Of a stretch of DNA of 64,000 nucleotides, positions 37,373 to 49,100 are shown in pieces. Below the pieces are notes generated by a model. That model saw only the letters and a program-made list of their open reading frames with translations, was not told the DNA's origin and made no database searches. The position numbers were made by a program, and so were the translations under genes. Each line of letters opens with the position of its first letter. Position 1 is the stretch's first letter. Source of the DNA: Paramecium sonneborni (lineage: Eukaryota; Ciliophora; Oligohymenophorea; Peniculida; Parameciidae). The DNA lies in the NCBI GenBank assembly GCA_905182985.1, contig CAJJDN010000006.1:400946-464945 (forward strand), in the 5' to 3' direction.

Positions 37373-38235
37373 TGACAACTAATGCCATTTAAGGGTTGCT
37401 TTTAATGACAATAGGAATATTTGGTCTTTTAGAATAATTTGAATTGCTTGTATTTTAAAGACCAATAGCTCTTGGCTTATTAAGTTTGGGTATTGAAAAT
37501 ATGATATTGAGATAGGTAGTTTGGTTGTTTTTGGACTGTTATTATAATTGATATTCTTTATCAGACATTCAGTATTATATATTGGGAGAATAATGGTAAT
37601 AGTAAATATTTTGACCTCTTTATTTGATTTAAGTTCAGGAATAATATTATTATTGTCTTGTTTCATAGAATTAAGTTTTATAGAATTCAATGATACACAG
37701 CAATCATTTAGTTCGACAAAAAGAACAATTTTGTAAATAATCTCTATAATAATAATTGTTATATCTTTATATGGATTTTGGATGACATATCTTTAATATT
37801 AAACTATAGTACCATTATAAGAGTAGTTGGAGAAAGAGACAAAAGTAGTCCCAGTAATTTCATTACGACAAGCAGTAGCAAGAAAATTTACAAAAAATTT
37901 TATTGGAGAACTCACTCCAAATAATGGAAAAATGAATAGACCTACAAGAGGAGATTCAACATCAGATTAATCTTAACAATTACAAAAAATTTAAGTATAA
38001 CATCAATATTAATTAAAAGTTAAAGGCTTAAAATTAAGAAGAATTAAATGAACCATATTCTAATCAAAGAAGTGAAAAACTTATAAAAGTCACTGATAAT
38101 ATGACTCCATATAGTGAGTATTACACTTCTTAAACAAACACTATTAGACAACCATAATTAACTGATGACATACAAGCATTAAGAAAATAAAGAACTCCTA
38201 GATCTACATATAATAAATAATAATAAGAAGGTTGA
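37369..38235 (+). CDS. Predicted four-helix membrane protein with basic, Q/S/T-rich cytoplasmic tail
   Basis: From MMTTNAIQGLLLMTIGIFG the protein has about four membrane segments: AIQGLLLMTIGIFGLL, ALGLLSLGSLVVFGLLLQL, RIMVIVNILTSLFDLSSG-IILLLSC and ILQIISIIIIVISLYGF. A 130-residue hydrophilic tail follows (RQAVARKFTKNFIGELTP, NTIRQPQLTDDIQALRK). Introns of 26 nt (GTATTGAAAATATGATATTGAGATAG) and 25 nt (GTATAACATC...) give exactly 272 codons to TGA 38233-38235. The four-span build with a short second loop recalls tetraspan proteins, but no signature cysteines support that. Confidence 0.65.
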
Positions 38236-38996
38236 TTCATTTTCTCATTTTTATATTATTGAATATTTTCTTACTTTAATAAAGAAATCCATATCATTGT
38301 AATAACAATTATTTAATTAACTTGGAAAACATTTTACCTAACTAACTGCCATTCAATTTTTTTATTTTTATAAACATCTCATTTTTCTATCAAATCTCTC
38401 ATTTCTTAGTTTATGTTGTTGATGTAAATTTTTCAATTTAAAAATTGCATAATTTTAGATAAAATCCATGATAATTTTATGATAACTTTACTTTAGACAA
38501 GTTGTTATTAATATATAACTAAGAAATTTTGTAGATTAAGAAATTATTATAAATCCTTGAAGTATCAATGTTATGCATTGTTCAAAGGAAGGGATTCTGC
38601 AGACAGATCATTTTAATCTTGGAAAAACTAAAAAGATTAAGAAACCTAACTTCTCAAAAAATTTTAATTTATTATTCATAATTAATAATTGTGCTGATAA
38701 AGCTATTTTATAGAATATTTTTTGATTTCTCTATTTGATTAGAAAAAAAATATGTGGAGTTTAATAATTCATATATTCTATGCAATTATATAAGTGCAAC
38801 TATTTTTCTAAATAATTAAAATGCTTTTTAAACGAGCAAACTTGCAAATCTTATTTAAGCTGCAATAACTTGAATAAAATAGAATCTTACAATAATCATC
38901 ATGGATTAGAAGTTATTATGATGATTATAAGAACCAACATAAAGTAATTCATAAATGCTTTGGTATTTATAGTATCATTATTGTCAAACTTATTTA
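38236..38996. other. No confident gene
   Basis: Between the four-helix membrane gene and the duplicated block. One short plus-strand stretch (GRDSADRSFQSWKN near 38590) looks protein-like, but the frame closes quickly. Nothing else could be supported. Confidence 0.35.
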
Positions 38997-40116
38997 TAAA
39001 CAGAATGATTTTCTCATAGTCATTAATTAATGCAAAATATGGGGATGATTAAAATAGTTATTTACAAATTTGCAGATGAATTACTACTTCTTCTTAGTAT
39101 TATTAGAGAGAAAACTTATAACTAAACTATTTAACTTGGTTTAATTTTTAGTGTTTTGAATTCAAAAAATTTTGTAGTCAACTAACTGTATAAAATTGCT
39201 AATATTCAATTTAATACTAATATTTCAACAAAGAAAGTATTTTTTTTTATTAATGTTGTATTGCTAACAGATATTAAAATTAATTGCTATGATATTTCAA
39301 GATGTTTTAATGTAAATTTGAATATTACCTAATATATACATACTATATTATTCACTATTAATTATAACCCTAATATAATAATATTTCATGGAATTCTATT
39401 CCAAAATTTGTATAGAATGAAATCTAATACAAAAATTAGTAATTTTTTTCTTGTTTTTTAATATTAAATCATCATTACTTCTAGTCACTGACAATATCAA
39501 TCATGAATTTATATTGAAATTTTCTAAACCTATTATCTGACTAATGAAAAAGTTTTGGTTTTAATTTTAGTAATACTTCAAAATTATTAATTAATTATTT
39601 TTTATTAAGATCTCTTAAATTTACATAAAAGCTTTATTTAAACAATATTTTATTTATCCGTAAATAGGCTAAGACTTTTGTTATTCTAAAATTTTAAATT
39701 ATCGCTTTTAAAGCAACTTTTTTCTTTCTTTTTTTAATTATTTTTTATATCCATATATCAAACCTGGAATTCAGTCTTTAAAATAGCTAAATTTTCTCCT
39801 TTCAATGATTCTATTTGAATTTTATACTATTTTTTCTATCCATAACATGGGGAAGTTTGAGAATTATTTTTTATTCCTATTTATCCATTCTAAAGATCAG
39901 GTAAATTTCTTGAATTATTTTAAGAATAAAGCTTCTATATTACAAAACTATATAATTCTTTCTATTTTTTTTTAATATACTTCGATTAGAGAAATTATTC
40001 TTTGGACTCAAAATTTTTGAGACAAAATAATTTTAACGATTTAATTTCCATAAAGAGGTCTTTCTTCAAATTCTTACAGCATAAAGTTCGTTGAAATTTA
40101 ATTCTTTAAAGGTAGT
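38997..40116. repeat. Left copy of a 1,120-bp exact duplication (contig-end overlap)
   Basis: Bases 38997-40116, from TAAACAGAATGATTTTCTC to TTTAAAGGTAGT, recur at 40118-41237 with a constant offset of 1,121. I saw no difference in any line compared. The two copies are separated only by one undetermined base. Confidence 0.93.
39352..40116 (-). CDS. Duplicate 3' part of the gene at 40473-41338 (assembly copy)
   Basis: Identical to the 3' portion of the gene in the right-hand copy and cut off at the N, so it lacks the start. It is listed so the reader does not count it as a second gene. Confidence 0.7.
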
Positions 40117-40117
40117 N
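40117..40117. other. Single undetermined base (N) marking a contig join
   Basis: The only ambiguous base in the window. It lies exactly between two identical 1,120-bp blocks, which is the pattern left when two overlapping contigs are joined without merging. Confidence 0.95.
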
Positions 40118-41237
40118 TAAACAGAATGATTTTCTCATAGTCATTAATTAATGCAAAATATGGGGATGATTAAAATAGTTATTTACAAATTTGCAGATGA
40201 ATTACTACTTCTTCTTAGTATTATTAGAGAGAAAACTTATAACTAAACTATTTAACTTGGTTTAATTTTTAGTGTTTTGAATTCAAAAAATTTTGTAGTC
40301 AACTAACTGTATAAAATTGCTAATATTCAATTTAATACTAATATTTCAACAAAGAAAGTATTTTTTTTTATTAATGTTGTATTGCTAACAGATATTAAAA
40401 TTAATTGCTATGATATTTCAAGATGTTTTAATGTAAATTTGAATATTACCTAATATATACATACTATATTATTCACTATTAATTATAACCCTAATATAAT
40501 AATATTTCATGGAATTCTATTCCAAAATTTGTATAGAATGAAATCTAATACAAAAATTAGTAATTTTTTTCTTGTTTTTTAATATTAAATCATCATTACT
40601 TCTAGTCACTGACAATATCAATCATGAATTTATATTGAAATTTTCTAAACCTATTATCTGACTAATGAAAAAGTTTTGGTTTTAATTTTAGTAATACTTC
40701 AAAATTATTAATTAATTATTTTTTATTAAGATCTCTTAAATTTACATAAAAGCTTTATTTAAACAATATTTTATTTATCCGTAAATAGGCTAAGACTTTT
40801 GTTATTCTAAAATTTTAAATTATCGCTTTTAAAGCAACTTTTTTCTTTCTTTTTTTAATTATTTTTTATATCCATATATCAAACCTGGAATTCAGTCTTT
40901 AAAATAGCTAAATTTTCTCCTTTCAATGATTCTATTTGAATTTTATACTATTTTTTCTATCCATAACATGGGGAAGTTTGAGAATTATTTTTTATTCCTA
41001 TTTATCCATTCTAAAGATCAGGTAAATTTCTTGAATTATTTTAAGAATAAAGCTTCTATATTACAAAACTATATAATTCTTTCTATTTTTTTTTAATATA
41101 CTTCGATTAGAGAAATTATTCTTTGGACTCAAAATTTTTGAGACAAAATAATTTTAACGATTTAATTTCCATAAAGAGGTCTTTCTTCAAATTCTTACAG
41201 CATAAAGTTCGTTGAAATTTAATTCTTTAAAGGTAGT
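40118..41237. repeat. Right copy of the 1,120-bp exact duplication
   Basis: Same sequence as 38997-40116. The flank after this copy (TAGTATCTAGATTAAT) continues the minus-strand gene to its start codon, so this copy has the natural context on its right and the left copy has it on its left. Confidence 0.93.
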
Positions 41238-41338
41238 ATCTAGATTAATAATATTGTTATTTTTTCTATATTATTTAATAGAATGTAGTATTTTGAAACA
41301 AATTAATTCTATGTTTATAATCTTTTAATACTTACCAT
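40473..41338 (-). CDS. Unrecognised S/N/Q-rich protein
   Basis: From ATG 41338 it reads MVSIKRLQTQNQFVSKYYI, then NIEKNNNIINLDTTFKELN, NFNELYA, SLWKLNRQNYFVSKILSPK, LYSFVIQKLYSQNNSRNLP, DLQNGQIGIKNNSQTSPCY and QYKIQIESLKGENLAILKT. A 23-nt intron (GTATATTAAAAAAAAATAGAAAG) is needed, and an in-frame 18-nt one beginning GTAAGAATTTG would be unusually short. The last exon is ambiguous between two frames, so the stop at 40473 is tentative. The 3' part is repeated at 39352-40116 by the assembly. No domain recognised. Confidence 0.55.
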
Positions 41339-41861
41339 AATGAAACAAGATTAATTTTTAATTAGATATAATTTTTACTTTATTCAAATTTTAATGATTC
41401 CATAAGATAGTACTCATACACTTAACTTATTAAAAACAATTTATTAGAGGGCAATTAGCGATTTGTTAAGTAAAAAAAAAAAATTAGGAGTAATATTACC
41501 AAAAATTAAATAAGAATAAGTATTTAGTAAACATCACTCCTAATTAACTCTGAATTAAAAATAATAAAATCTATAATTAAAACGTAAATTAGGATAATTT
41601 TAATCAGTCTAAAACAAAATTTAACCTTAAAAACTTTCATAGATTATTAAACTAGACACAACTTAAATTAATTCCTCATAAGTTGTAGCAAATGAAAGCC
41701 TTAAAATATACAGATATATATCAAGTTTGAATGAAATAAAATAGATATCAAGAATTAAGAATAGAAAATATAAGTTTAATTCATTATAATTTTGAATAAA
41801 TGATATTTGAAATTTAATTTCATATTAAAATAATGAAAGAAGTATAAAAATAATGTTTAAG
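41339..41861. other. Non-coding gap with a short inverted repeat
   Basis: 523 AT-rich bases. AATTAGGAGT at 41482-41491 and its exact complement ACTCCTAATT at 41536-41545 form a 10-bp inverted repeat 44 bases apart, next to a run of A residues. No coding frame is seen. Confidence 0.4.
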
Positions 41862-42488
41862 TCATTCATTTTCAAGTTATATTTCATCTAAATTTAAATC
41901 ATGTTTTAATTTATCGAATAATTTACATAGTTTTTCATCTCTAGAGGAATTCACTTATTCAATTAGAGATTAAATATTTTTAACTAATTTTTATTACCTA
42001 TCTTTTGCTGTTTGAAGAGTAAAATGACTTGAAATTTTATAAATTTATTTTGATGTACCATCACTACTTTCTGTTTTAAACCTTCTTGTAGGTGGTAAAA
42101 TTTTATTAGCTAAAATTGGAGGATATTTTTATGGTGTTTTTATACTCAAATGAGGTATTTAAATTGGATTTTAATCATTATTCAAATCAAGATGAATTTT
42201 ATATTTCTCAGTTTTTGGATTAACTCCTATGCTACAAACTGAAAATTTTTTTTTATTTAATTATGGGAATTATTTAATATCCGAAGAATGATCATTTATA
42301 ATTTGGGATACTTATCTTATCTGATGATTAGATGATTTTTCAGAAAAGCTCAGTTTATTTAAGTTTTTTTTGGAATCATATATCTATATCCTTTTTTTTG
42401 ATTAACTTATTTCTTTAAGAGCACTTTAACATTAACTTTCCAATAGATTTATTGGTCTTGGTTGTATTTTAGGAAATAAGAAGTTCAT
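41862..42488 (-). CDS. Unrecognised 208-residue protein
   Basis: An intron-free frame of exactly 209 codons. It starts MNFLFPKIQPRPINLLESQ, has a serine/asparagine-rich middle (LSFSEKSSNHQIRQVSQII), a proline-containing segment (IPHLSIKTPQKYPPILANK, ILPPTRRFKTESSDG), and ends in a helix (KLCKLFDKLKHDLNLDEIQ). It is divergent from the coiled-coil gene at 42572, with only 83 bp between starts. Function unknown. Confidence 0.7.
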
Positions 42489-42571
42489 TAAAATATTTTT
42501 ATAAAGTTTTGAACTTTAAATATTAAGTCAGATTATTTTTTTTAAATATTATTTTTATCATCTATTTTTGA

Positions 42572-43351
42572 ATGGATTCCTAAAATCAAGAATTAATTTT
42601 AGAAGAATATATTAGTGATGAATAAATATTATAGTAAAAAAAATACCAAATTGATGAAGAATTGGAGTATATGAAAAAGATGGAAGAGAGCGCGCAAATT
42701 GAAATTGATAATTTAGAAATGAGAATAGGGTAGATGAAATTAAAAAAATAATAAACTCAATAAGCATTAAATTAACAAATGCAAACAATTAGTCAATAGA
42801 AATAAGAAATTTTATAAATTGATGCTAAAATAGCATTTATTAATAGGAAGTTAAAAAAGGACCCTTTGTAATAAGATGATAAAATTAGTGAGGAGGAAAT
42901 ATTAAAAGATTCTGTCTATATAAATACTTTACTTTCACTAAAAGAATAAAATATCAAAATTATGAAATAAAAAATTGATAATATCCGTCCAATAATAAAT
43001 TAAGAAAAAGATTTATAACAATTAAGTTAGGATCTGCTTTAAAAGTAGAACCAATTAAAAGAGATAAAAAACTAATAAAAATTTGGTGATTTGAATAAGA
43101 CTATTAATAATTTGAATGCAAAACTTGAAGAAATGAGAAATTACCAATAAGAGAGAAAAAATATTAATAAAGAGATATAAGAGTTCAATATTAAGCTTTA
43201 GAAATATGAAGATGAAAAATAGATGCTTTTGAATCAAATACAAATAGTTGAGACAATATATAGAACTTATGAAAACTTAACAGAATAATAAAATACGATA
43301 ATTAGTAATCTTGAAGAAGAAATCAATAGTAAAACAAATAACTAATTTTGA
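42572..43351 (+). CDS. Coiled-coil protein, unrecognised (259 residues)
   Basis: An intron-free frame of exactly 260 codons, almost entirely helix: MDSQNQELILEEYISDEQI, QIEIDNLEMRIGQMKLKK, DLNKTINNLNAKLEEMRN, EINSKTNNQF at the end. A KQKIDNIRPI break sits in the middle. The gene is followed 85 bp later by the large Q/N-rich gene on the same strand. The build resembles structural basal-body or axonemal proteins; this is analogy only. Confidence 0.75.
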
Positions 43352-43435
43352 GTTATCAATAAAGTTATCAACGATATCATATAAAGCGCCAAATATTTTG
43401 AAAATTTAAAATTCAATATTATATATTTAACAATA

Positions 43436-45808
43436 ATGTAGAAGAAAAGGTTATCATCTGTAGATTAAAATTTTATGTCCTCACTAAGGAAATATGAAGA
43501 ACATCCTACTTAAAAACAAATGAATGCTTAAAAAAAAGAAACACAATAATAAGAACAATAATTATTAATTTAAGACATTCAAGCTAATATATCAGATTTG
43601 GAAGATGGAAATTATATGAAATGTTTTACAAGTATAAATTTAATGTTTACTGATCCAAAATATTTACTTCGTAAGCATATCACATTTTAATTATTTGTGC
43701 CTGAAGAAAGAGATTTCATAGGTTTTACAATTTTGAATAAAAAAGAGATTTGGATTTTACTATTACTTTATTTCGATATAGTTAATTAAGATAAGAATTA
43801 ATATGCAAGATACCTTTGGTAAAGCATTATTAAGAAAATGACTGAATATTTAAATTATGAACTAAGAGAAGAGGTAATGAACAAAGTCAAAATATATCGA
43901 GAAAAGTCTAAATTAACTAATAATCTAAATAAAAAGACTAATAAGGATTCTAATAAATATTATTTTAAAGAGGAACATAATGATAAAACTAATGAAGGGA
44001 ATGAGATAAATAATTCTTATAAGGAAATATGTTTTGATAAATCTTATATGGCAACATTATCAGATAACTCTATAAATGAAAGAAGTTAGTGTTAAGAATA
44101 GAACATAATAATTATGTAAGATCATATTGATTTAGCAAATAATAATGATGATGTATATAATTAAGGTCCAAATAATAGTTCAATTGATTTGAATAATGAT
44201 TTTGTAGAAATAACATATCATAATTCGAATCTAAATGATTTTCAGATTCCAGATATTTCATTCTAATAGTAATCATAGACTGAAGATAATATTAAGAATT
44301 CTATAGACTAAATTAGCAATTAAGTTGAAGTTTCTTTGATAGCATAAATGGAATAATTAGGTTTATAAGAGAATTAATAATCTGATTAATTGAATAATGC
44401 AGTTATTGTAGATAATGAAGAAGAAATTTTAGAAAGTTGTCAAAATTTTAAATTAGATTAAATTAGTTAAACTTCTCTTGAAAACATTAAAATCCAAGAA
44501 TCATCCAAATACAAATAAAACTTTCAAGAAGAAAATAAGATGACAGAATTTCTTTAAGATAATAAAATTAATTAAATAAATAAGTAAATATGTATTTTAG
44601 ATTTTGATCAAGTTAATAATGATTATAATTCAAATTCTGATCAATTTTGTAATAAATTTTAGCAAATAGGGGATACTCCTCATTTTTCTATTAATTAATA
44701 GAGTTTAAATTTATCCATTAAAGAAATTTAAAAAGATTAAATTTAATAAGAAGAATAAAAATAGAATAACGATATGCAATTTTAAAATTATGAATAATAG
44801 ATAGCTTATGATTAAGCTAAATAAATTTTGAAAGAAGATTTAGAACAATTAGCAATTGATTCAGATAATAATGATTAAATTGAAACTAAACAACCAGAAT
44901 ATGAAAACAAAGAGAATTTATCTAAAATTGAAGAAAGTGATATTGTAAATATTGAGATTAAACAATGCTCATAAAAAGTTAATTCAAAGCAGGAAACCAA
45001 TTAAGATTGTTATAAAACGAAGAATTAAAAAGAATTTGATTATACTAACTCTTTAAATGAAGAAGACTGTAAACAAGAAGAAATTGAAAATGCTTCTTAG
45101 AATTAAAAAAGGAGAAAAAGTAGAATAAGTAAATTAATGTAAAAATCAAATGCAAATTCTTAATTAGATATTGCATTTGAATATGATTTATCTTCTTAGT
45201 AACCTTCAAAATAATAACATTAATAAGAACTATCATAAGAACCGGAATCTTAATAATTATCAAATAATAAAAAAAGGCGTTCTTCTAATTTTGATATCAG
45301 ATATGATTAAAATTTTATGGATACTCATGGATCAGGTTACAGATTTGAAATATTAAAGGCACCTAAAAGATTAAAAGAAAAGTATTAAGTTGAGGAGATA
45401 CTTGTCCCAAAAAGATCAAGCAAAAGAATCCAATATCCAAATAGGAGTGATTTAGAAATTTCGAAAATGATTATTGCTAATAATGAAATCCTTAATTATT
45501 TTACTCCTGCAGATTCCTAGTCTAAAAAAATATCAGAAGAAATTAATAATCGACCTAATCCTATAACATACTTTAATTCATTAAATAAGATTGATAAAAA
45601 TCAAATAATCTTATTGATAAACAATTAAGAGCACTTTATAAATGACATCGTAGAAATAGAGATTTGCTTAGCAAATATTAATGATAATTAAAGTCATCAT
45701 ATAGTTAGGGTATTTAAAATTTTTTAATTAGATTTTAAGTGGATAACTCAATTGTCAGATAGCTATAGCTTAAATAAAAAAGTAAAATTCAGAATAAATC
45801 ATCTTTGA
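43436..45808 (+). CDS. Large Q/N/D/E-rich protein, unrecognised (790 residues)
   Basis: A single frame of exactly 791 codons with no TGA and no intron needed, highly unlikely by chance. The N-terminal ~130 residues are better folded (GNYMKCFTSINLMFTDPKY, FVPEERDFIGFTILNKKEI, ARYLWQSIIKKMTEYLNYE). The middle ~450 residues are low complexity with many Q, N, D and E and short VEVSLIAQMEQLG-type helices. The C-terminal ~200 residues regain order (DTHGSGYRFEILKAPKRLK, EEILVPKRSSKRIQYPNRS, INDIVEIEICLANINDNQS). Two ordered ends with an acidic polar middle would suit a nuclear or scaffold protein; no domain is recognised. Confidence 0.75.
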
Positions 45809-46156
45809 AGATTTTAATTTTTACAATAATTATCTACACTATCATCTCCAATAATAACAAGCCATCTACTTACCACTAGGGAGTTATTTAATTAATTAAA
45901 ATTGATTATAATATAATTAATGTATTTTTAGGATTAGAATTATCTAATGAATTAATATAGTTCAATTCAATATATTATTTCTATGAATTTTTTTACATTT
46001 ATATATTTTAATATAAATGATGACATATAGAATTATATAAAAGTATAAATTCATATATTAAATATATCTTTACATGTGAACAAAAATTATCAGAATTAAA
46101 AACATATTTAATTGCTTCCTCAAAAAATGGTTAGAATTATTATTTTTAGAATTTAA
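45809..46156. other. No gene seen
   Basis: 348 AT-rich bases between the Q/N-rich gene and the giant cysteine-rich gene. No frame of normal composition. The promoter of the cysteine-rich gene should lie here. Confidence 0.4.
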
Positions 46157-49100
46157 ATGGAACTCTTCTATATATCTATAATTTTGCTAATGATGTGTTT
46201 ATCTAATTACAATCAAGTAAGTTCATAAATCATTTATGATAAATTAACATATTATTTAGACACATCAACATCTGCCTAAAATATAACTTGCTAAAGTCTT
46301 ACAAAAGTTTACTAGTCTTCAACAATTGGTTCACCAAGAGTTATGTAATTCAAAATCAACACTAATTATGGTTACACAAACTTATTCTATATATTTGAGT
46401 TACACTTTCTAACATAATAAATGTCAAACATTATTTTTTAGGAAAGTGGAGTAACTGTTTATACATTTGAAGCAAATTTAATTTATTAAATGTCAACCAG
46501 TTTTTGCTCTAAAACTAGTTTTGTTTAATATTTTTAATTTACTTCTGTCACTAATATGAATGAATAATAAGCAACACTTTTAATTACCTCAAATAGTGAA
46601 TCTACATTTTTTATTAAAAATTTAAATATATATGCAGAAAGATGCTAGCCTTATTGCAAAATATGTATTGAATCCTAAAATTGTTAAGAATGCATGCCTG
46701 ATTATGAATTTAATACTTTTGGATTCTGTTAATGTAAATATTAATTTCTAACTAACTTCTAAGGATAATGTATAACCTAATGTCCTATTAATCATATTTT
46801 CAATGGTTATACTTGTGAGAAATATAATCAATTAATAAATTTACTATACGATGACACAGCATCAAAATTTACAATGATACCTGACTATAATACAACTTAA
46901 AGATTAAGTAAAACAACTTTAGAAGGAAAATAAGTAGCAGGTCTTTTTATTCAGAATGAAGCAGTGGAATATTAAATCAATTTATCTTCAGAAACAGGAT
47001 ACAATATTATATTGTTAGCAGATATGTATCTTTTAAATTTTCCATCAATCTCTATCAATTTTTAACTATCCATTAAATATAATAATATTATAATAGGTTA
47101 GATTTTTATAAGTTTAAAAAATGAAATAAATTAAATATAAGTTATAGGAGCTATAAAATAAAAATAATGCAATATAAAAGGATTTACTACATGTTTAAAG
47201 TTTACTATAGGAAAATATATATAAAATATTAAAGATCTCTCTTTATTATAATTGTAAATGAACATACCGTTAGAAAGATAAGAAATTTCTTGGGCAATTT
47301 CATAAATTTAAGTTTCTGGGATAACACTTCCTCCAATTAATTGTCCATTAAAAAAATTTGAAAATGAATGTTTTGATGAATGCCCAATAACTTCAAGAGC
47401 ATAAGGAGATGAATGTATTAGTATACTTAATGATTATAAATTTACCTAAGTATTAAGAATTTCATACACTGATCGATTTTCATTAAAGTAAAATACTCAA
47501 ATTAATTATATTTGTGATTTATGGGAAGGACTTCATTTTGTTGATTGTGTTTTTTATTAAAAACGATATTTATTCGGGGGTTATAATATTTGGCAAAATG
47601 AATAAATAAAATTAGTAGTTACTACAATTAAACCACATTATAAAGTGAAATTATTATTTAAATTGATTATAATAGACCCTGTGGATAGTAATTAAAGCTT
47701 AATAGTAGGGATTGAGGATACTGTATTTGTTTTGAATAAGAATTCTCCAAATTCATATTGTTTCAGTAGTGTAGCTACAAGTGATTGCATAATTTAGGAA
47801 GATCTTGGTTAAACAAATGCTGATTATTTAATAAACTTTGATTAAGAATTTGATCATTCAAAAACCTAATTAGAGATATTTTTAAATTGTAATATACAAT
47901 AAAATAGTAATAGTTATTGTGCAATATATGATTTAATAATTCTTTAAGCAAATTGTCCTGATAATTGTTAATTTTGTTTATCAGATTCTAATTGTTTGTA
48001 GAATGGTTAAATTATTCCAGTTTTATATGATTGCTTAAAAGATGGTTATTATTATTCTGAAGGATCCTGTTAATAATGTTAAAATTCTTGTAAAACATGT
48101 AAAAATTAGAGTTCATGTACTAGTTGTAAGGATTCATATTTTTAATTTGGAAATTTATGTATTTGTAAAATGAATTAGGTGAGTGCTGAAATATCAGATT
48201 GTTAAGATAACAATTGTCATTCATCTTGTTCAAAATGCTAGAATTAAATAAGTCAAAATTATGTTCGTACAGTTTCTTACATGAATTCCTTTTGCTCATC
48301 TTGTGATAGAAATGAACATAAAATCTTTAATACTAATATATGTGAATGTTTTTTAGGGTACTATATGGAAAAAACAATTAATCCAAACACTTGTTAACTA
48401 TGTAATTCAAAATGTAAAACTTGTTCAGATGCAACAACTTGTATAACTTGTTATCCTGAATAAAATAGAATATATAATGACTATTAATGTTAATGCAAAG
48501 AAGGGTATTTTGACAATGAATATGATTCAAGTTGCATAAAATGCATAACTCTTTGCAAATCTTGCCTATATAAATAGAATCATTGTATTGATTGTCATCC
48601 TGAATAATATAGAATATTATCAAAAGAGAATAAGTGTATCTGTCAAAATGGATATTATGATAATTAAAACGATGTTTGTTTAAGTAATTAATAATATAAA
48701 TTTAGAATGTAATGATAATTGTTATAGTTGTACAAATTATTATACTTGCACATCATGTAATGAATTTGATTTTAGAAAATTAGATGTCTTAAATAAAATA
48801 TGTATATGTTAATTAGGGTATTATGATAATAATGAATAAACTTGTCTACCATGTTATTATACATGTAGTAAATGTAATAATTAAAATTTACCATCCTAAT
48901 GCACTCTTTGTCCTAAAACAAGATAAAAATCATCAAATAATCTTGATACTTTTGAATGTTAATGTAGAAAAGGATATTTTGATGATGGGTATTTAGAATG
49001 TTTGCCATGTATTAATTTAATCAATCCTCCTATTTCACATTATTGTTATTCTTTTTGTGGAGATCTTATTGTTTAATGGAATGAAGAATGCGATGATGGT

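Noticed and set aside
37379..37690. 103-codon minus-strand frame
   Set aside because: It is antisense to the membrane-protein exons at 37369-38235, which give an exact frame with two short introns and clear membrane segments.
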